Assembly (NCBI GenBank): GCA_903864555.1
Contig: CAIPGJ010000434.1
Coordinates: 1 to 6,772 of the forward strand
Source of the DNA: an uncultured Pseudomonadota bacterium
GTDB taxonomy: Bacteria; Pseudomonadota; Gammaproteobacteria; Burkholderiales; SG8-39
Length of the DNA stretch: 6,772 nucleotides
Direction of reading: 5' to 3'
Translations under genes and position numbers: made by a program
Notes under the pieces: model-generated
What the model was told of the DNA's origin: nothing
What the model saw: only the letters and a program-made list of their open reading frames with translations
Databases searched by the model: none
In this document: piece by piece, positions 1 through 5,827 of the stretch
Position numbering within the stretch: position 1 is the stretch's first letter
Layout: each line of letters starts with the position of its first letter

Positions 1-2
1 TA

Positions 3-101
3 CGGGCATTGCGCTTGAATCTTCTTGCGTCCGGCAAAGTCGTTGATTTACTCACCCAGGAATTGCAAGAACCAACTACTCATATTGACTCGCATTTTTA
101 A
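3..101 (+). CDS. C-terminal end of an unrecognised protein (partial)
   Basis: An open frame enters from the left edge and runs 32 codons to a TAA at 99-101, ending ...THIDSHF. The visible part contains a leucine-rich, probably helical stretch (RALRLNLLASGKVVDLL) followed by a polar tail. I do not recognise the family. The other two forward frames close within the first ~45 bases, which mildly supports this frame. It lies 41 bp upstream of the cupin gene on the same strand and could share its transcript. Base composition here is more AT-rich than the cluster to the right. It could also be chance open sequence, since only 33 codons are visible. Confidence 0.4.
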   Translation, partial: RALRLNLLASGKVVDLLTQELQEPTTHIDSHF

Positions 102-142
102 TTGAACTACGCTTGGCCGAATGATTTATTGAAAGTACAGCC

Positions 143-436
143 ATGACCAGACCACAAGCTTGCTCAAATGTTCAAATCGATAACAATCGGGTCAAGGTGA
201 CCGAGTGGCGCTTCCCGCCAGGTGGTGAAACCGGATGGCACCGTCATGCAATGGAGTATGTCGTGGTACCAATCACCTCAGGATTGCTGCTCCTCGAGAC
301 ACTCCAGGGCGACATACAGAGCCCCTTAACTGCCGGCGTCTCTTACACACGACCAATGGGTGTTGAGCACAATGTCGTGAACGACAACGCGCACGAATTT
401 GTGTTCATCGAGATCGAGCTTAAACAAGTCCCTTGA
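143..436 (+). CDS. Small single-domain cupin protein, BauB-like
   Basis: The 97-residue protein is one short beta-barrel cupin, the usual size of stand-alone cupins annotated as beta-alanine degradation BauB-like. The metal-binding region is visible as GWHRHAMEYVVVP, with H33, H35 and E38, and the second motif as RPMGVEHNVV with H76. E38 lies only two residues after the second His, slightly tighter than the classical HxHx(3-4)E pattern but common in this subgroup as I recall it. There is no signal peptide, so it is cytoplasmic. The ATG at 143 follows a weak purine-rich GAAAG (131-135). The start fits the family because the domain begins at about residue 8. The role is unknown: such proteins may be enzymes or sugar/acid-binding accessory proteins. 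It is followed by non-coding, rearranged DNA, so any downstream operon partner has been lost. The family call is firm; the substrate is unknown. Confidence 0.85.
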   Translation: MTRPQACSNVQIDNNRVKVTEWRFPPGGETGWHRHAMEYVVVPITSGLLLLETLQGDIQSPLTAGVSYTRPMGVEHNVVNDNAHEFVFIEIELKQVP

Positions 437-757
437 CGATGAACTGCGTCCCTACCCCGCTTGGCCCCGTCACCAAATCAGCCACCCCGAGACCGCCCAG
501 TCATTTCGGCTCCATCCATCACAGGTCGCTGAGCGCCGCACTGCCCAGCCCCCTTATGGTCGAAAATATCAATCCGACCCAATTCTGAGAAGAACACCAT
601 CCTTTTGACTGCCAGTGGCATAGACCAAGCCAAGCCGCTAAACCAAAACCTGAATTTGTCCCAACAAAACCGCCGCCAACCCAGTGCAGGCAGCCGCAGC
701 GCCCGGTGAGCACGACCCAAGCACCCTACCCCACCTCACTAAACGCTGACTAACCCC
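437..757. other. Gene-poor, C-rich stretch with no supported gene
   Basis: Short open frames exist on both strands, but none has a recognisable motif. The only structure I can support is a ~30-bp segment at 555-584 that recurs at 6714-6742 (listed separately) and a small inverted repeat TGCCA-g-TGGCA around 610-620. The top strand is strongly C-rich from about 650 to 760. I see no clear terminator behind the cupin gene. The stretch looks like debris of mobile or rearranged DNA between the cupin gene and the catabolic cluster. Confidence 0.5.
555..584 (+). repeat. Direct repeat, copy 1 (TATGGTC...CCAATT)
   Basis: This 30-nt segment matches 6714-6742 with 28 of 30 alignment columns shared apart from two substitutions and one extra base (g562), i.e. 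27 identical bases. The core AAAATATCAATCC (563-575) is identical in both copies. A CAGCCC lies just upstream in both copies (546-551 and 6707-6712). Both copies have the same orientation and are ~6.16 kb apart, bracketing the catabolic cluster. The AT-rich core differs from the surrounding GC-rich DNA. It may be an insertion-sequence end; IS21-type ends come to mind, but I cannot verify that. Confidence 0.7.
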
Positions 758-1030
758 TCAAGCCGCTTTGCGGTGATAGCAGCACAACAGTCCACCAAGC
801 CGTTCGTGGCATTCAATGTCAGCCGTGATGTGCGACTTGGCCTTTTGGCGAATGCCCACCTCCAGCCAGCCTACGCCGCCCTTGATGGCATCGGCAAACG
901 CCATCGAGCGGTGCCAGGGCAGCTTGTTGGCATCACTCACACACTTCATCAACTTGGTCTTGATCTCAGCGAGTGCCTCGTCGTCCTCTTCCAAAGGCAA
1001 TATCTTGTTGTGAACGACGGAGTAAAAGGG
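758..1030 (-). pseudogene. Fragment resembling a phage portal protein, with an unrelated tail
   Basis: The minus-strand frame is open from a stop at 1046-1048 down to the TGA at 758-760. The segment from about 1030 to 848 contains DANKLPWHRSMAFADAI followed by GGVGWLEVGIR. This resembles the P22-type portal proteins of tailed phages, where an HRS-x-AF-x-DA stretch precedes a G-(V/I)-GW-(L/V)-E strand. A portal protein is several hundred residues long, so only about 60 residues of its N-terminal third survive. After GIR the frame continues as a ~29-residue tail (847-758) containing ECHERLGGLL and ending YHRKAA, which does not fit a portal and recalls C-terminal ends of DDE transposases (memory only). 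The sequence upstream of 1030 belongs to a different gene. It is almost certainly non-functional. The portal call rests on pattern memory. Confidence 0.5.
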
Positions 1031-1227
1031 AGCCAGTTGGCGACGCTAACCACACGTTCCGCCACTGCTGCCTCACGGCGCTGCAACGTAGCTTCGTCGT
1101 GGCCGAGGCGGCCTCGGTCATCAGCCAGTTCCAGGAAGATCCATTGCGTCTTGGCACTGACGCGGACGGTGGTCAACGCCACACCGAAGATTGTCGCCGC
1201 AGGCGCGGTGGCCAAGCCACGGGTCAT
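1030..1227 (-). pseudogene. Truncated enolase-superfamily (mandelate racemase/muconate lactonizing type) gene, 5' end only
   Basis: The ATG at 1225-1227 overlaps the TGA of the sulfatase gene (1224-1226) as ATGA, the usual sign of translational coupling. The first ~66 residues contain KTQWIFLELADDRGR and then LGHDEATLQRREAAVAERV. This is the capping-domain pattern of the superfamily, normally (W/N)xFLxxxTDxG followed by GWGEAT. Full-length members are ~380-400 residues and carry a catalytic (beta/alpha)7beta barrel; here all barrel residues (metal-binding D/E/E, catalytic Lys and His) are missing. Homology stops near WL (residues 65-66); the frame then runs 26 codons through portal-like DNA in the wrong phase and stops at 949-951. 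The HD in GHDEAT, where WG is usual, suggests further decay. Intact relatives in sugar pathways dehydrate aldonic acids such as fuconate or galactonate. The family call is fairly firm; the substrate is inference from neighbours. Confidence 0.7.
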
Positions 1228-2735
1228 GCCAGATCCAGCCGTTTGAATGACTCCACGGGGGCATCGTTGGCCCGCATCAAGCGCTGCATCGCCGCCGCCA
1301 GGCGGCCTTCGACCGCCGCATCCTGCACCGGATGGAGCTGCGCCGGATCACCGGCCAGGTCATACAGCACGGTGGTCGTGTTCTGCTGCCCGCCCGGACC
1401 ATGGCCAAAGAACACCGGTGACTTGGGCGTGGCGGGTACTTTCAACAGTGGCACACCCTTGGTAAAAGGCATCGGCGGCGCCAGCGTCGCATCGGCGAGT
1501 TCGGCCACGCTGAAGCGCTCCTTCATGTGGGTAGGCATTAGCGTGTATTGGTACAGGTCCGGGCCCTTCAGATCACGCGGATACCGGAAATACGTGTGGC
1601 GCCCGTCTGTAATGTTGACTGCGCTGCCGAACACTCCGTAAATCAGGGCCTCGCGCGGCGTGGCCTTGCCCTGCACGGTATCTAGCAGGGAGATGCCCTG
1701 GTTTTCGAGTGGCGGCGGCTGGCCGTAGAGATCGAGCAAGGTTGTGGCGATGTCGATCGTCTGCGTCAGCGCATTACAGCGGCTGCCCGCCAGATGGCCC
1801 AGCGCCGGGTGGTGCATCAACAAAGGGATGTGCGCCACCTCGTTGTAGCAGGGCATGAGTATCTTGGCCCACCAGTCGTGTTCGCCCAGCAGGAAACCGT
1901 GGTCGGTGGTGACGATGAGCGCCGTGTCCTGCCACATCGCATGGGTGTCCATGTAGTCAATCAGGCGCCCGAGTTCATGGTCACACAGTGCCACGGTGGC
2001 GCAGTAGTTGGCGCGTAGCTCCTCGCATTCGGCCGGCGCTTCGGTCACCCGGGCGTAGGGCGGCCAATCGAGGACCGGGCCCCGGTACGATGTTGGGTAG
2101 TCGGCGCGGAACCTGTCGGGCGCAAAGAAAGGCTCGTGCGGATCGAAGGTCTCCACGTGCAGCACCCAGTCGCGTGCGTTCCGGTTGCAGTCCAGGAACT
2201 CGAAACCGGCGTCGAAACACTTGACCGACGGGAAATCAGCGTAGTCGCGGATGAACTCGCGGTTGATCATGTACTGCGCGAACTTGTGGCGCCGCTGGTC
2301 GCTGAACTGCACCGCGTGGTATTGCTCCCTGAAGCGTTGCCAGGGCGGCTCGACCATCGCCTTCCAGGGGTCGCGCTCCTGGCCGCGCACGAACTCGAAG
2401 GTGTCGTAGCGGTTGTGGTAGGTGGCACCGCCGTCCTCCCAGTAATGGTAGTGGTCGGACACCAGATGCGAATAGACACCGCTCTTGTGCAGGATCTCGG
2501 CGAAGGAATTGTCGAAGGGTTCCAGCGGCCCCCAGGAACGGTGCAGGAACGACAGACGACCGGTGTGCATGTCGCGCCGCGCCGGCATGCAGGGCAGGCT
2601 GCCGACATAGTGGTTGTCGAAGCAGACGGCACGCGCGGCCAGTCGGTCGAAGTGGGGCGTCTTGACGGCCGTGCCGCCATAACAGCCCAGCGACTTGCGG
2701 TTTAGGGAATCGAAGAGAACGAAGATCGTCTTCAT
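1224..2735 (-). CDS. Sulfatase-family hydrolase (alkaline phosphatase superfamily), cytoplasmic
   Basis: The 503-residue protein is a full-length sulfatase-fold hydrolase. The formylglycine signature C-x-P-x-R is present as PCMPARRDMHTGR, with C49, P51 and R53. The cysteine needs oxidation by a maturation enzyme not encoded here. Metal or active-site residues visible are D9 (FDSLNRKSLGCYG), the DPHEPF segment (D198, H200), TTDHG (D278, H279) and K291 in WWAK. The second N-terminal Asp of classical arylsulfatases is a serine (S10), an arrangement nearer to phosphonate monoester hydrolase-type members. The C-terminus ends in the usual YDLAGDPAQLHPV strand. There is no signal peptide, so it should act in the cytoplasm on a small imported ester. 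The ATG at 2733-2735 has AGGTGG 10 nt upstream (2746-2751) and lies 21 bp behind the solute-binding protein gene. The next gene overlaps its stop. Substrate: probably a sulfated sugar from context; a phosphonate or phosphate ester is the main alternative. Confidence 0.9.
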   Translation of the reverse strand: MKTIFVLFDSLNRKSLGCYGGTAVKTPHFDRLAARAVCFDNHYVGSLPCMPARRDMHTGRLSFLHRSWGPLEPFDNSFAEILHKSGVYSHLVSDHYHYWEDGGATYHNRYDTFEFVRGQERDPWKAMVEPPWQRFREQYHAVQFSDQRRHKFAQYMINREFIRDYADFPSVKCFDAGFEFLDCNRNARDWVLHVETFDPHEPFFAPDRFRADYPTSYRGPVLDWPPYARVTEAPAECEELRANYCATVALCDHELGRLIDYMDTHAMWQDTALIVTTDHGFLLGEHDWWAKILMPCYNEVAHIPLLMHHPALGHLAGSRCNALTQTIDIATTLLDLYGQPPPLENQGISLLDTVQGKATPREALIYGVFGSAVNITDGRHTYFRYPRDLKGPDLYQYTLMPTHMKERFSVAELADATLAPPMPFTKGVPLLKVPATPKSPVFFGHGPGGQQNTTTVLYDLAGDPAQLHPVQDAAVEGRLAAAMQRLMRANDAPVESFKRLDLA

Positions 2736-2756
2736 CGGGTGCGCACCACCTGGGGC

Positions 2757-3743
2757 TCAATCCACCTTGGCACCGGAGACCTTCACCACCTCAGCCCACT
2801 TCGTCATCTCAGCACGAAGGAATGCCTCGGTCTCCATGGTCGATATACCGGAGGGCACGATGCCGCCCTTGAGCAGGATCTCGCTCACCTCGGTTGTCTT
2901 CAGGATGCGCGACACCTCGGCCTGGATTTTGTCGACGATGGGCCTAGGCGTGCCGCCGGTCACGAACAACATCTGCCAAGCACTGGCCTCGAAGCCCGGC
3001 AGGCCGGACTCAGCCAGTGTCGGCGTGTTGGGGTACTGCGGCAGGCGCTGGGGCGTCGTTACGGCTAGCATACGCACCTTCTTGGCGTCGATCTGTGTCA
3101 CAACATGCGACCCGCCGTCGATCGTGAACTGGATATGGCCACCCACCAGGTCGGTCATGGCCTGGATGCCACCCTTGTAGGGCACATGGGCGAATTGGAT
3201 TCCAGTACGCATCTGGAGCAGTTCGCCGCCCAGGTGCGGGATGGTGCCACTGCCACCCGAGCCCAGCGACATTTTGTTGGGGTTTTTCCTGGCATAGTCC
3301 AGGAACTCGGCCACATTATTGACGGGCAGCGACGGATGCACCACCAGCATGAACGGCACCTTGCCCAGCAGGGTGACGGGTTGGACGGTCTCGAAATGCC
3401 TGAAGCCGGTGTCCTTGTACAGGGCCGGCGCGGTCGAGATGGCGGCAGCCGCGATCATGATGGTATGGCCATCGGCCGGCGCCTTAGCCAGCAGGGATGC
3501 GCCGATGTTGCCGGCCGCCCCGGGCTTGTTCTCGACCACCACCGGTTGGCCCCAGGCCTCGGACAACTTCTGGCCGATCACGCGCGCCAGGATGTCGCTG
3601 GTGCCTCCGCCGGCCGGGAAGGGCACGATGAATGTGACCGGCTTGGAGGGGAAGGATCGGGCGTCCTGCCCGAACGCGGCGGCCGCCGTTGCCAGCAGCC
3701 CGATCGTCAGGCCGAGGGTCCGCACAAGTCGATGGATGTGCAT
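2757..3743 (-). CDS. Bug/TctC-type tripartite tricarboxylate transporter solute-binding protein
   Basis: The 328-residue protein is full length for the Bug family of periplasmic binding proteins. A signal peptide is clear: MHIHRLVRTL, a hydrophobic core, then AAAFG-QD with likely cleavage after residue 25. Family hallmarks in order are IVPFPAGGGTSDILAR (39-54), VVVENKPGAAGNIGA (68-82), HVPYKGG (186-192) and PTLAESGLPGFE (241-252). Such proteins bind carboxylates or other small anions for TctAB-type permeases. No tctA or tctB gene is here, as is common for orphan Bug proteins, so it must use a permease encoded elsewhere. The start is supported by AGGAGA on the minus strand (3752-3757), 8 nt upstream of the ATG. 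It is the first gene of the leftward operon, followed at 21 bp by the sulfatase. It is divergent from the IclR gene, which likely controls it. The ligand is unknown. Confidence 0.95.
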   Translation of the reverse strand: MHIHRLVRTLGLTIGLLATAAAAFGQDARSFPSKPVTFIVPFPAGGGTSDILARVIGQKLSEAWGQPVVVENKPGAAGNIGASLLAKAPADGHTIMIAAAAISTAPALYKDTGFRHFETVQPVTLLGKVPFMLVVHPSLPVNNVAEFLDYARKNPNKMSLGSGGSGTIPHLGGELLQMRTGIQFAHVPYKGGIQAMTDLVGGHIQFTIDGGSHVVTQIDAKKVRMLAVTTPQRLPQYPNTPTLAESGLPGFEASAWQMLFVTGGTPRPIVDKIQAEVSRILKTTEVSEILLKGGIVPSGISTMETEAFLRAEMTKWAEVVKVSGAKVD

Positions 3744-3751
3744 TGCTTGAG

Positions 3752-3757
3752 TCTCCT
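3752..3757 (-). promoter_or_regulatory. Strong ribosome binding site of the solute-binding protein gene
   Basis: AGGAGA on the minus strand lies 8 nt before the ATG at 3741-3743. It is the best Shine-Dalgarno sequence in the window and fixes the start of the binding protein. Confidence 0.8.
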
Positions 3758-3766
3758 AAAGGGCCT

Positions 3767-3782
3767 CCGGTGCGCGCGCCGG
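3767..3782. promoter_or_regulatory. 16-bp near-perfect palindrome in the leader of the leftward operon
   Basis: The top strand reads CCGGTGCGCGCGCCGG. Every position pairs with its partner except one T/G pair, which could wobble in RNA. It lies in the presumed 5' leader of the solute-binding protein transcript, about 10 bp upstream of its ribosome binding site. It could be an operator or an RNA hairpin. Alternating GC runs make chance palindromes likely, so the function is unproven. Confidence 0.35.
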
Positions 3783-3797
3783 TCGCACAGATTTGCC

Positions 3798-3845
3798 CAT
3801 ATGGTGGAACAACTGCCTGTATAGTGGACGCCTGTGCAGTATAGG
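3798..3845 (+). promoter_or_regulatory. Three helically phased repeats, candidate IclR-type operator array
   Basis: Words TATGGTGGA (3800-3808), TATAGTGGA (3820-3828) and TATAGG (3840-3845) start exactly 20 bp apart, close to two DNA turns. The first two agree in 8 of 9 bases; the third shares only TATAG. The first lies in a CCATATGG palindrome (3797-3804). The array occupies the divergent intergenic region between the solute-binding protein and the IclR regulator, where IclR proteins usually bind to control themselves and the neighbouring operon. The third repeat overlaps a candidate -10 box of the leftward operon, so occupancy would block transcription. Position and spacing are seen; the binding protein is inferred. 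Confidence 0.5.
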
Positions 3846-3866
3846 CTAGCATCCCGCCCATGAGAA
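3838..3866 (-). promoter_or_regulatory. Candidate promoter of the leftward (transport/sulfatase) operon
   Basis: On the minus strand, TTCTCA (3861-3866, 4 of 6 to the sigma-70 -35 consensus) is followed after exactly 17 bp by TATACT (3838-3843, 5 of 6 to the -10 consensus). Transcription would start near 3831, leaving a leader of ~88 nt. The -35 box falls within the first codons of the divergent regulator gene, which is possible but tight. Two of the three phased repeats lie just downstream of the start point and the third overlaps the -10 box. Confidence 0.4.
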
Positions 3867-4735
3867 CCAGCATTCGCCCGATAGCGAAAAGTCCCCATGC
3901 CGACGGCACCACCCACCCGGCCCGGCCCGGCAGGCGGGGGCCCCAGGGCACGGCCTCGCTAACCAAGACCATGGAATTGCTCGACATGATCGGCCTGGCC
4001 GAGCAGCCACCCACCTTCCTCGAGCTCGCCACCCGCAGTGGCCTGCCACGTGGCACGCTGCACCGGCTGCTGGCTGCACTGAGCGAACACGGTATGGTCG
4101 AGCTGTCGGAGCTGGACCGCCGCTACACACCCGGCATGCATCTGCTGACGCTGGCACAGCGCACCTGGGAGAAGATGGACCTGCGCCGCGCTGCGGCCGA
4201 GCCCATCCTGGCGCTAAACGGGCGCACCGGCGAAACCGTGCATCTGGCCACGCTGAGTGGCGACGCCATCGTCTACATCGACAAGGTCGAATGCAACTAT
4301 CCGCTGCGCCTGCATTCGGCCATCGGCAGACGCGGCCCGATCCACTGCACGGCCGTGGGCAAGGTGATGGCGGCCTACCTCGCGCCAGACGAGCAGCAGG
4401 CACTCGTGCACCGGCTCGACCTGCAGCGCCACACGCCCACCACACTCGCCTCGCCGGCGGCGCTGCTCAAGGCACTGAAACGCATCCACGCCGAAGGTGT
4501 TGCCTTCGACTGCGAGGAACATGTGTCGGGCAACCACTGTGTGGCCGCACCGGTGTTTGACTTTCGCGGCCGCTGCGTGGGGGGCGTCAGCATCACGGCC
4601 CCGACGGTGCGTGTGAACGCGGCACAGCTCCAGGGTTTCGCAGGCTGGGTGCGGGAAGCCGCCGCCGCCGTTGGCGCGCGTTTGGGTGGCGCTGTGCCGC
4701 AACGACCCGCGACGACACGGCAGGGCGGCGCATGA
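3860..4735 (+). CDS. IclR-family transcriptional regulator
   Basis: The 291-residue protein has the two-domain IclR layout. Residues ~33-90 form a winged helix-turn-helix: SLTKTMELLDMI opens helix 1, and SGLPRGTLHRLLAALSEHGMV (60-80) holds the recognition helix. The IclR effector domain follows (about 105-275), with GETVHLA, the RRGPIHCTAVGKVMAAYL block (157-174) and DCEEHVSGNHCVAAPVFD (217-234). The ATG at 3860 has no good Shine-Dalgarno sequence, but the next ATG (3971) would cut into helix 1, so 3860 is the best start. Residues 1-30 are polar and probably disordered. It is divergent from the solute-binding protein gene and heads the rightward operon, with the reductase start 10 bp past its stop. 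It most likely represses or activates both arms in response to a pathway intermediate such as a sugar acid. Family certain; effector unknown. Confidence 0.95.
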   Translation: MRTSIRPIAKSPHADGTTHPARPGRRGPQGTASLTKTMELLDMIGLAEQPPTFLELATRSGLPRGTLHRLLAALSEHGMVELSELDRRYTPGMHLLTLAQRTWEKMDLRRAAAEPILALNGRTGETVHLATLSGDAIVYIDKVECNYPLRLHSAIGRRGPIHCTAVGKVMAAYLAPDEQQALVHRLDLQRHTPTTLASPAALLKALKRIHAEGVAFDCEEHVSGNHCVAAPVFDFRGRCVGGVSITAPTVRVNAAQLQGFAGWVREAAAAVGARLGGAVPQRPATTRQGGA

Positions 4736-4745
4736 CCCGACAGCC

Positions 4746-5762
4746 ATGGACCTGATCGATCCCTTTGCCGCGCGCACACTTGGCCGCACCGGCTTGCGGG
4801 TGTCGCAGCTCGGCTTCGGCTGCTCCACGATGGGCGTGTTGCGGTCCGGCGAGGACGAAGCCACGGCCACCGCGGCGTTGGCGTCGGCCTGGCGCAGTGG
4901 TGTGCGTTATTTCGACACCTCCCCATGGTACGGGCGCGGCCTGTCGGAGCACCGCACGGGTGCCTTCCTGCGCCACGTACCACGCGCCGACTACCTGTTG
5001 TCCAGCAAGGTCGGGAGGCTGTTGTCGCCACTGCCTCCGGATGCAACACTCCCGGCGGATACCCTGCCGTTCGGCGCCCGTTTTGACTATTCCTACGACG
5101 CCACGCTGCGCTCCCTGGAACACAGCTTGCAGCGGCTGGGGCTGTCGCACATCGACATGCTGATCCTGCACGACCTGAGCCCGCGCTGGCACGGCGAAGC
5201 GCTGGATGAGCAGTTCGGGATCGCCATGGACGGTGCCCAGCGCGCCTTGTGCGAGCTGCGAGCGCAGGGCGTGGTGAAGGCCATCGGTGTGGGTGTGAAT
5301 GACGCGGATGTGTGTCTGCGCTGTCTTTATGCCGGAGACTTCGATTTCTTCATGCTGGCAGGTCGCCTGACCTTGTTGGACCATGTGGCCGCGTTGCCAC
5401 TACTGACCGCTTGCGCACAACGCGGCGTCTCGGTGCTGGCGGCGGCGCCGTTCAATTCCGGCATCCTCGCCACTGGTGCCAGTGCATCGGCGCGATTCTT
5501 GTACGCACCGGCTCCGCCCGAGATCACAGCGCGCACACGGGCCATTGCAGCGGTATGCGGCGCCCATGGCGTGCCCCTGGGTGCTGCGGCGATCCAGTTT
5601 GCGCTGGGCCACACCGCAGTGGCCAGCGTGGTGGCCAGTTTCGAGAACGCGCAGCAATATGCGCAGGCCTGCGCATGGCTGGCCACACCGATTCCGCCCG
5701 GCTGCTGGCACGCGCTACGCGATGCCGGCCTGGTAGGCTGGCACCCGGGGCTGGATCCATGA
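4746..5762 (+). CDS. Aldo/keto reductase, D-threo-aldose/L-fucose 1-dehydrogenase type
   Basis: The 338-residue protein is an NAD(P)-dependent aldo/keto reductase with a TIM barrel. The classical catalytic tetrad is complete: D57 and Y62 in FDTSPWYG, K88 in SSKVGR and H142 in LILHD. The N-terminal RTLGRTGLRVSQLGFG (10-25) and the long insertion after K88 are typical of the subgroup that oxidises aldoses at C1 to lactones (D-threo-aldose 1-dehydrogenase, L-fucose dehydrogenase; pyridoxal 4-dehydrogenase is a relative). An open frame extends upstream to 4671, but the ATG at 4746 fits the family N-terminus and avoids overlap with the regulator. It has no strong Shine-Dalgarno sequence, and translation is probably coupled to the regulator gene ending 10 bp earlier. 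It would make the lactone opened by the next gene product. Family and tetrad are firm; the sugar (L-fucose, L-galactose, D-arabinose type) is inferred. Confidence 0.9.
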   Translation: MDLIDPFAARTLGRTGLRVSQLGFGCSTMGVLRSGEDEATATAALASAWRSGVRYFDTSPWYGRGLSEHRTGAFLRHVPRADYLLSSKVGRLLSPLPPDATLPADTLPFGARFDYSYDATLRSLEHSLQRLGLSHIDMLILHDLSPRWHGEALDEQFGIAMDGAQRALCELRAQGVVKAIGVGVNDADVCLRCLYAGDFDFFMLAGRLTLLDHVAALPLLTACAQRGVSVLAAAPFNSGILATGASASARFLYAPAPPEITARTRAIAAVCGAHGVPLGAAAIQFALGHTAVASVVASFENAQQYAQACAWLATPIPPGCWHALRDAGLVGWHPGLDP

Positions 5763-5827
5763 GCGCATCGCCGGGCCGTTCCCATGGTGCTAGCACCGCA
5801 GCCCGCTGCGGGAAGGGGCTGCAGTGA
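5759..5827 (+). other. 22-codon bridging open frame between reductase and lactonase
   Basis: An ATG at 5759 overlaps the reductase stop as ATGA, and this short frame ends at a TGA (5825-5827) that overlaps the GTG start of the lactonase as GTGA (5824-5827). The predicted peptide begins MSASPGRSHG and has no recognisable feature. The double overlap would let ribosomes pass from reductase to lactonase, so it may be a translational coupling device. It may equally be chance, or the relic of an earlier lactonase start. Confidence 0.25.
5786..5811. promoter_or_regulatory. Two adjacent inverted repeats before the lactonase gene
   Basis: GGTGCTAGCACC (5786-5797) is a perfect 12-bp palindrome. It is followed by CCGCAG-cccg-CTGCGG (5796-5811), a perfect 6-bp stem with a 4-nt loop. 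The second stem ends at the first base of the lactonase Shine-Dalgarno sequence GGAAGGGG (5811-5818). The pair may tune translation or mRNA stability inside the operon, or be an internal operator. No function is shown. Confidence 0.4.

Noticed and set aside
102..130. Promoter-like TTGAAC (102-107), 17 bp, TTTATT (125-130) with an upstream TG, before the cupin gene
   Set aside because: Transcription would start near 137, leaving the GAAAG ribosome site outside the message; the match is also only 4 of 6 in each box.
478..720. Minus-strand 80-codon open frame
   Set aside because: No recognisable motif, it crosses the repeat copy at 555-584, and its start is in low-complexity C-rich sequence; most likely chance.
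773..1246. Plus-strand 157-codon open frame opposite the portal-like and enolase-like fragments
   Set aside because: Composition is that of an antisense shadow; the minus-strand frames carry the recognisable motifs.
3105..3824. Plus-strand 239-codon open frame opposite the solute-binding protein gene
   Set aside because: Long antisense frames are expected in GC-rich genes; the minus strand encodes a complete, well-conserved Bug protein.
3793..3825. Plus-strand promoter TTGCCC (3793-3798) with TATAGT (3820-3825) for the regulator gene
   Set aside because: The 21-bp spacer is too long for a sigma-70 promoter, and no better -35 box lies at 16-18 bp.
4671..4745. Upstream extension of the reductase by 25 codons
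   Set aside because: It would overlap the IclR gene by 65 bases, and its residues do not resemble the aldo/keto reductase N-terminus, which starts right after the ATG at 4746.
4593..5384. Minus-strand 263-codon open frame opposite the regulator and reductase genes
   Set aside because: It spans the boundary of two clear genes on the other strand and has no family motif.
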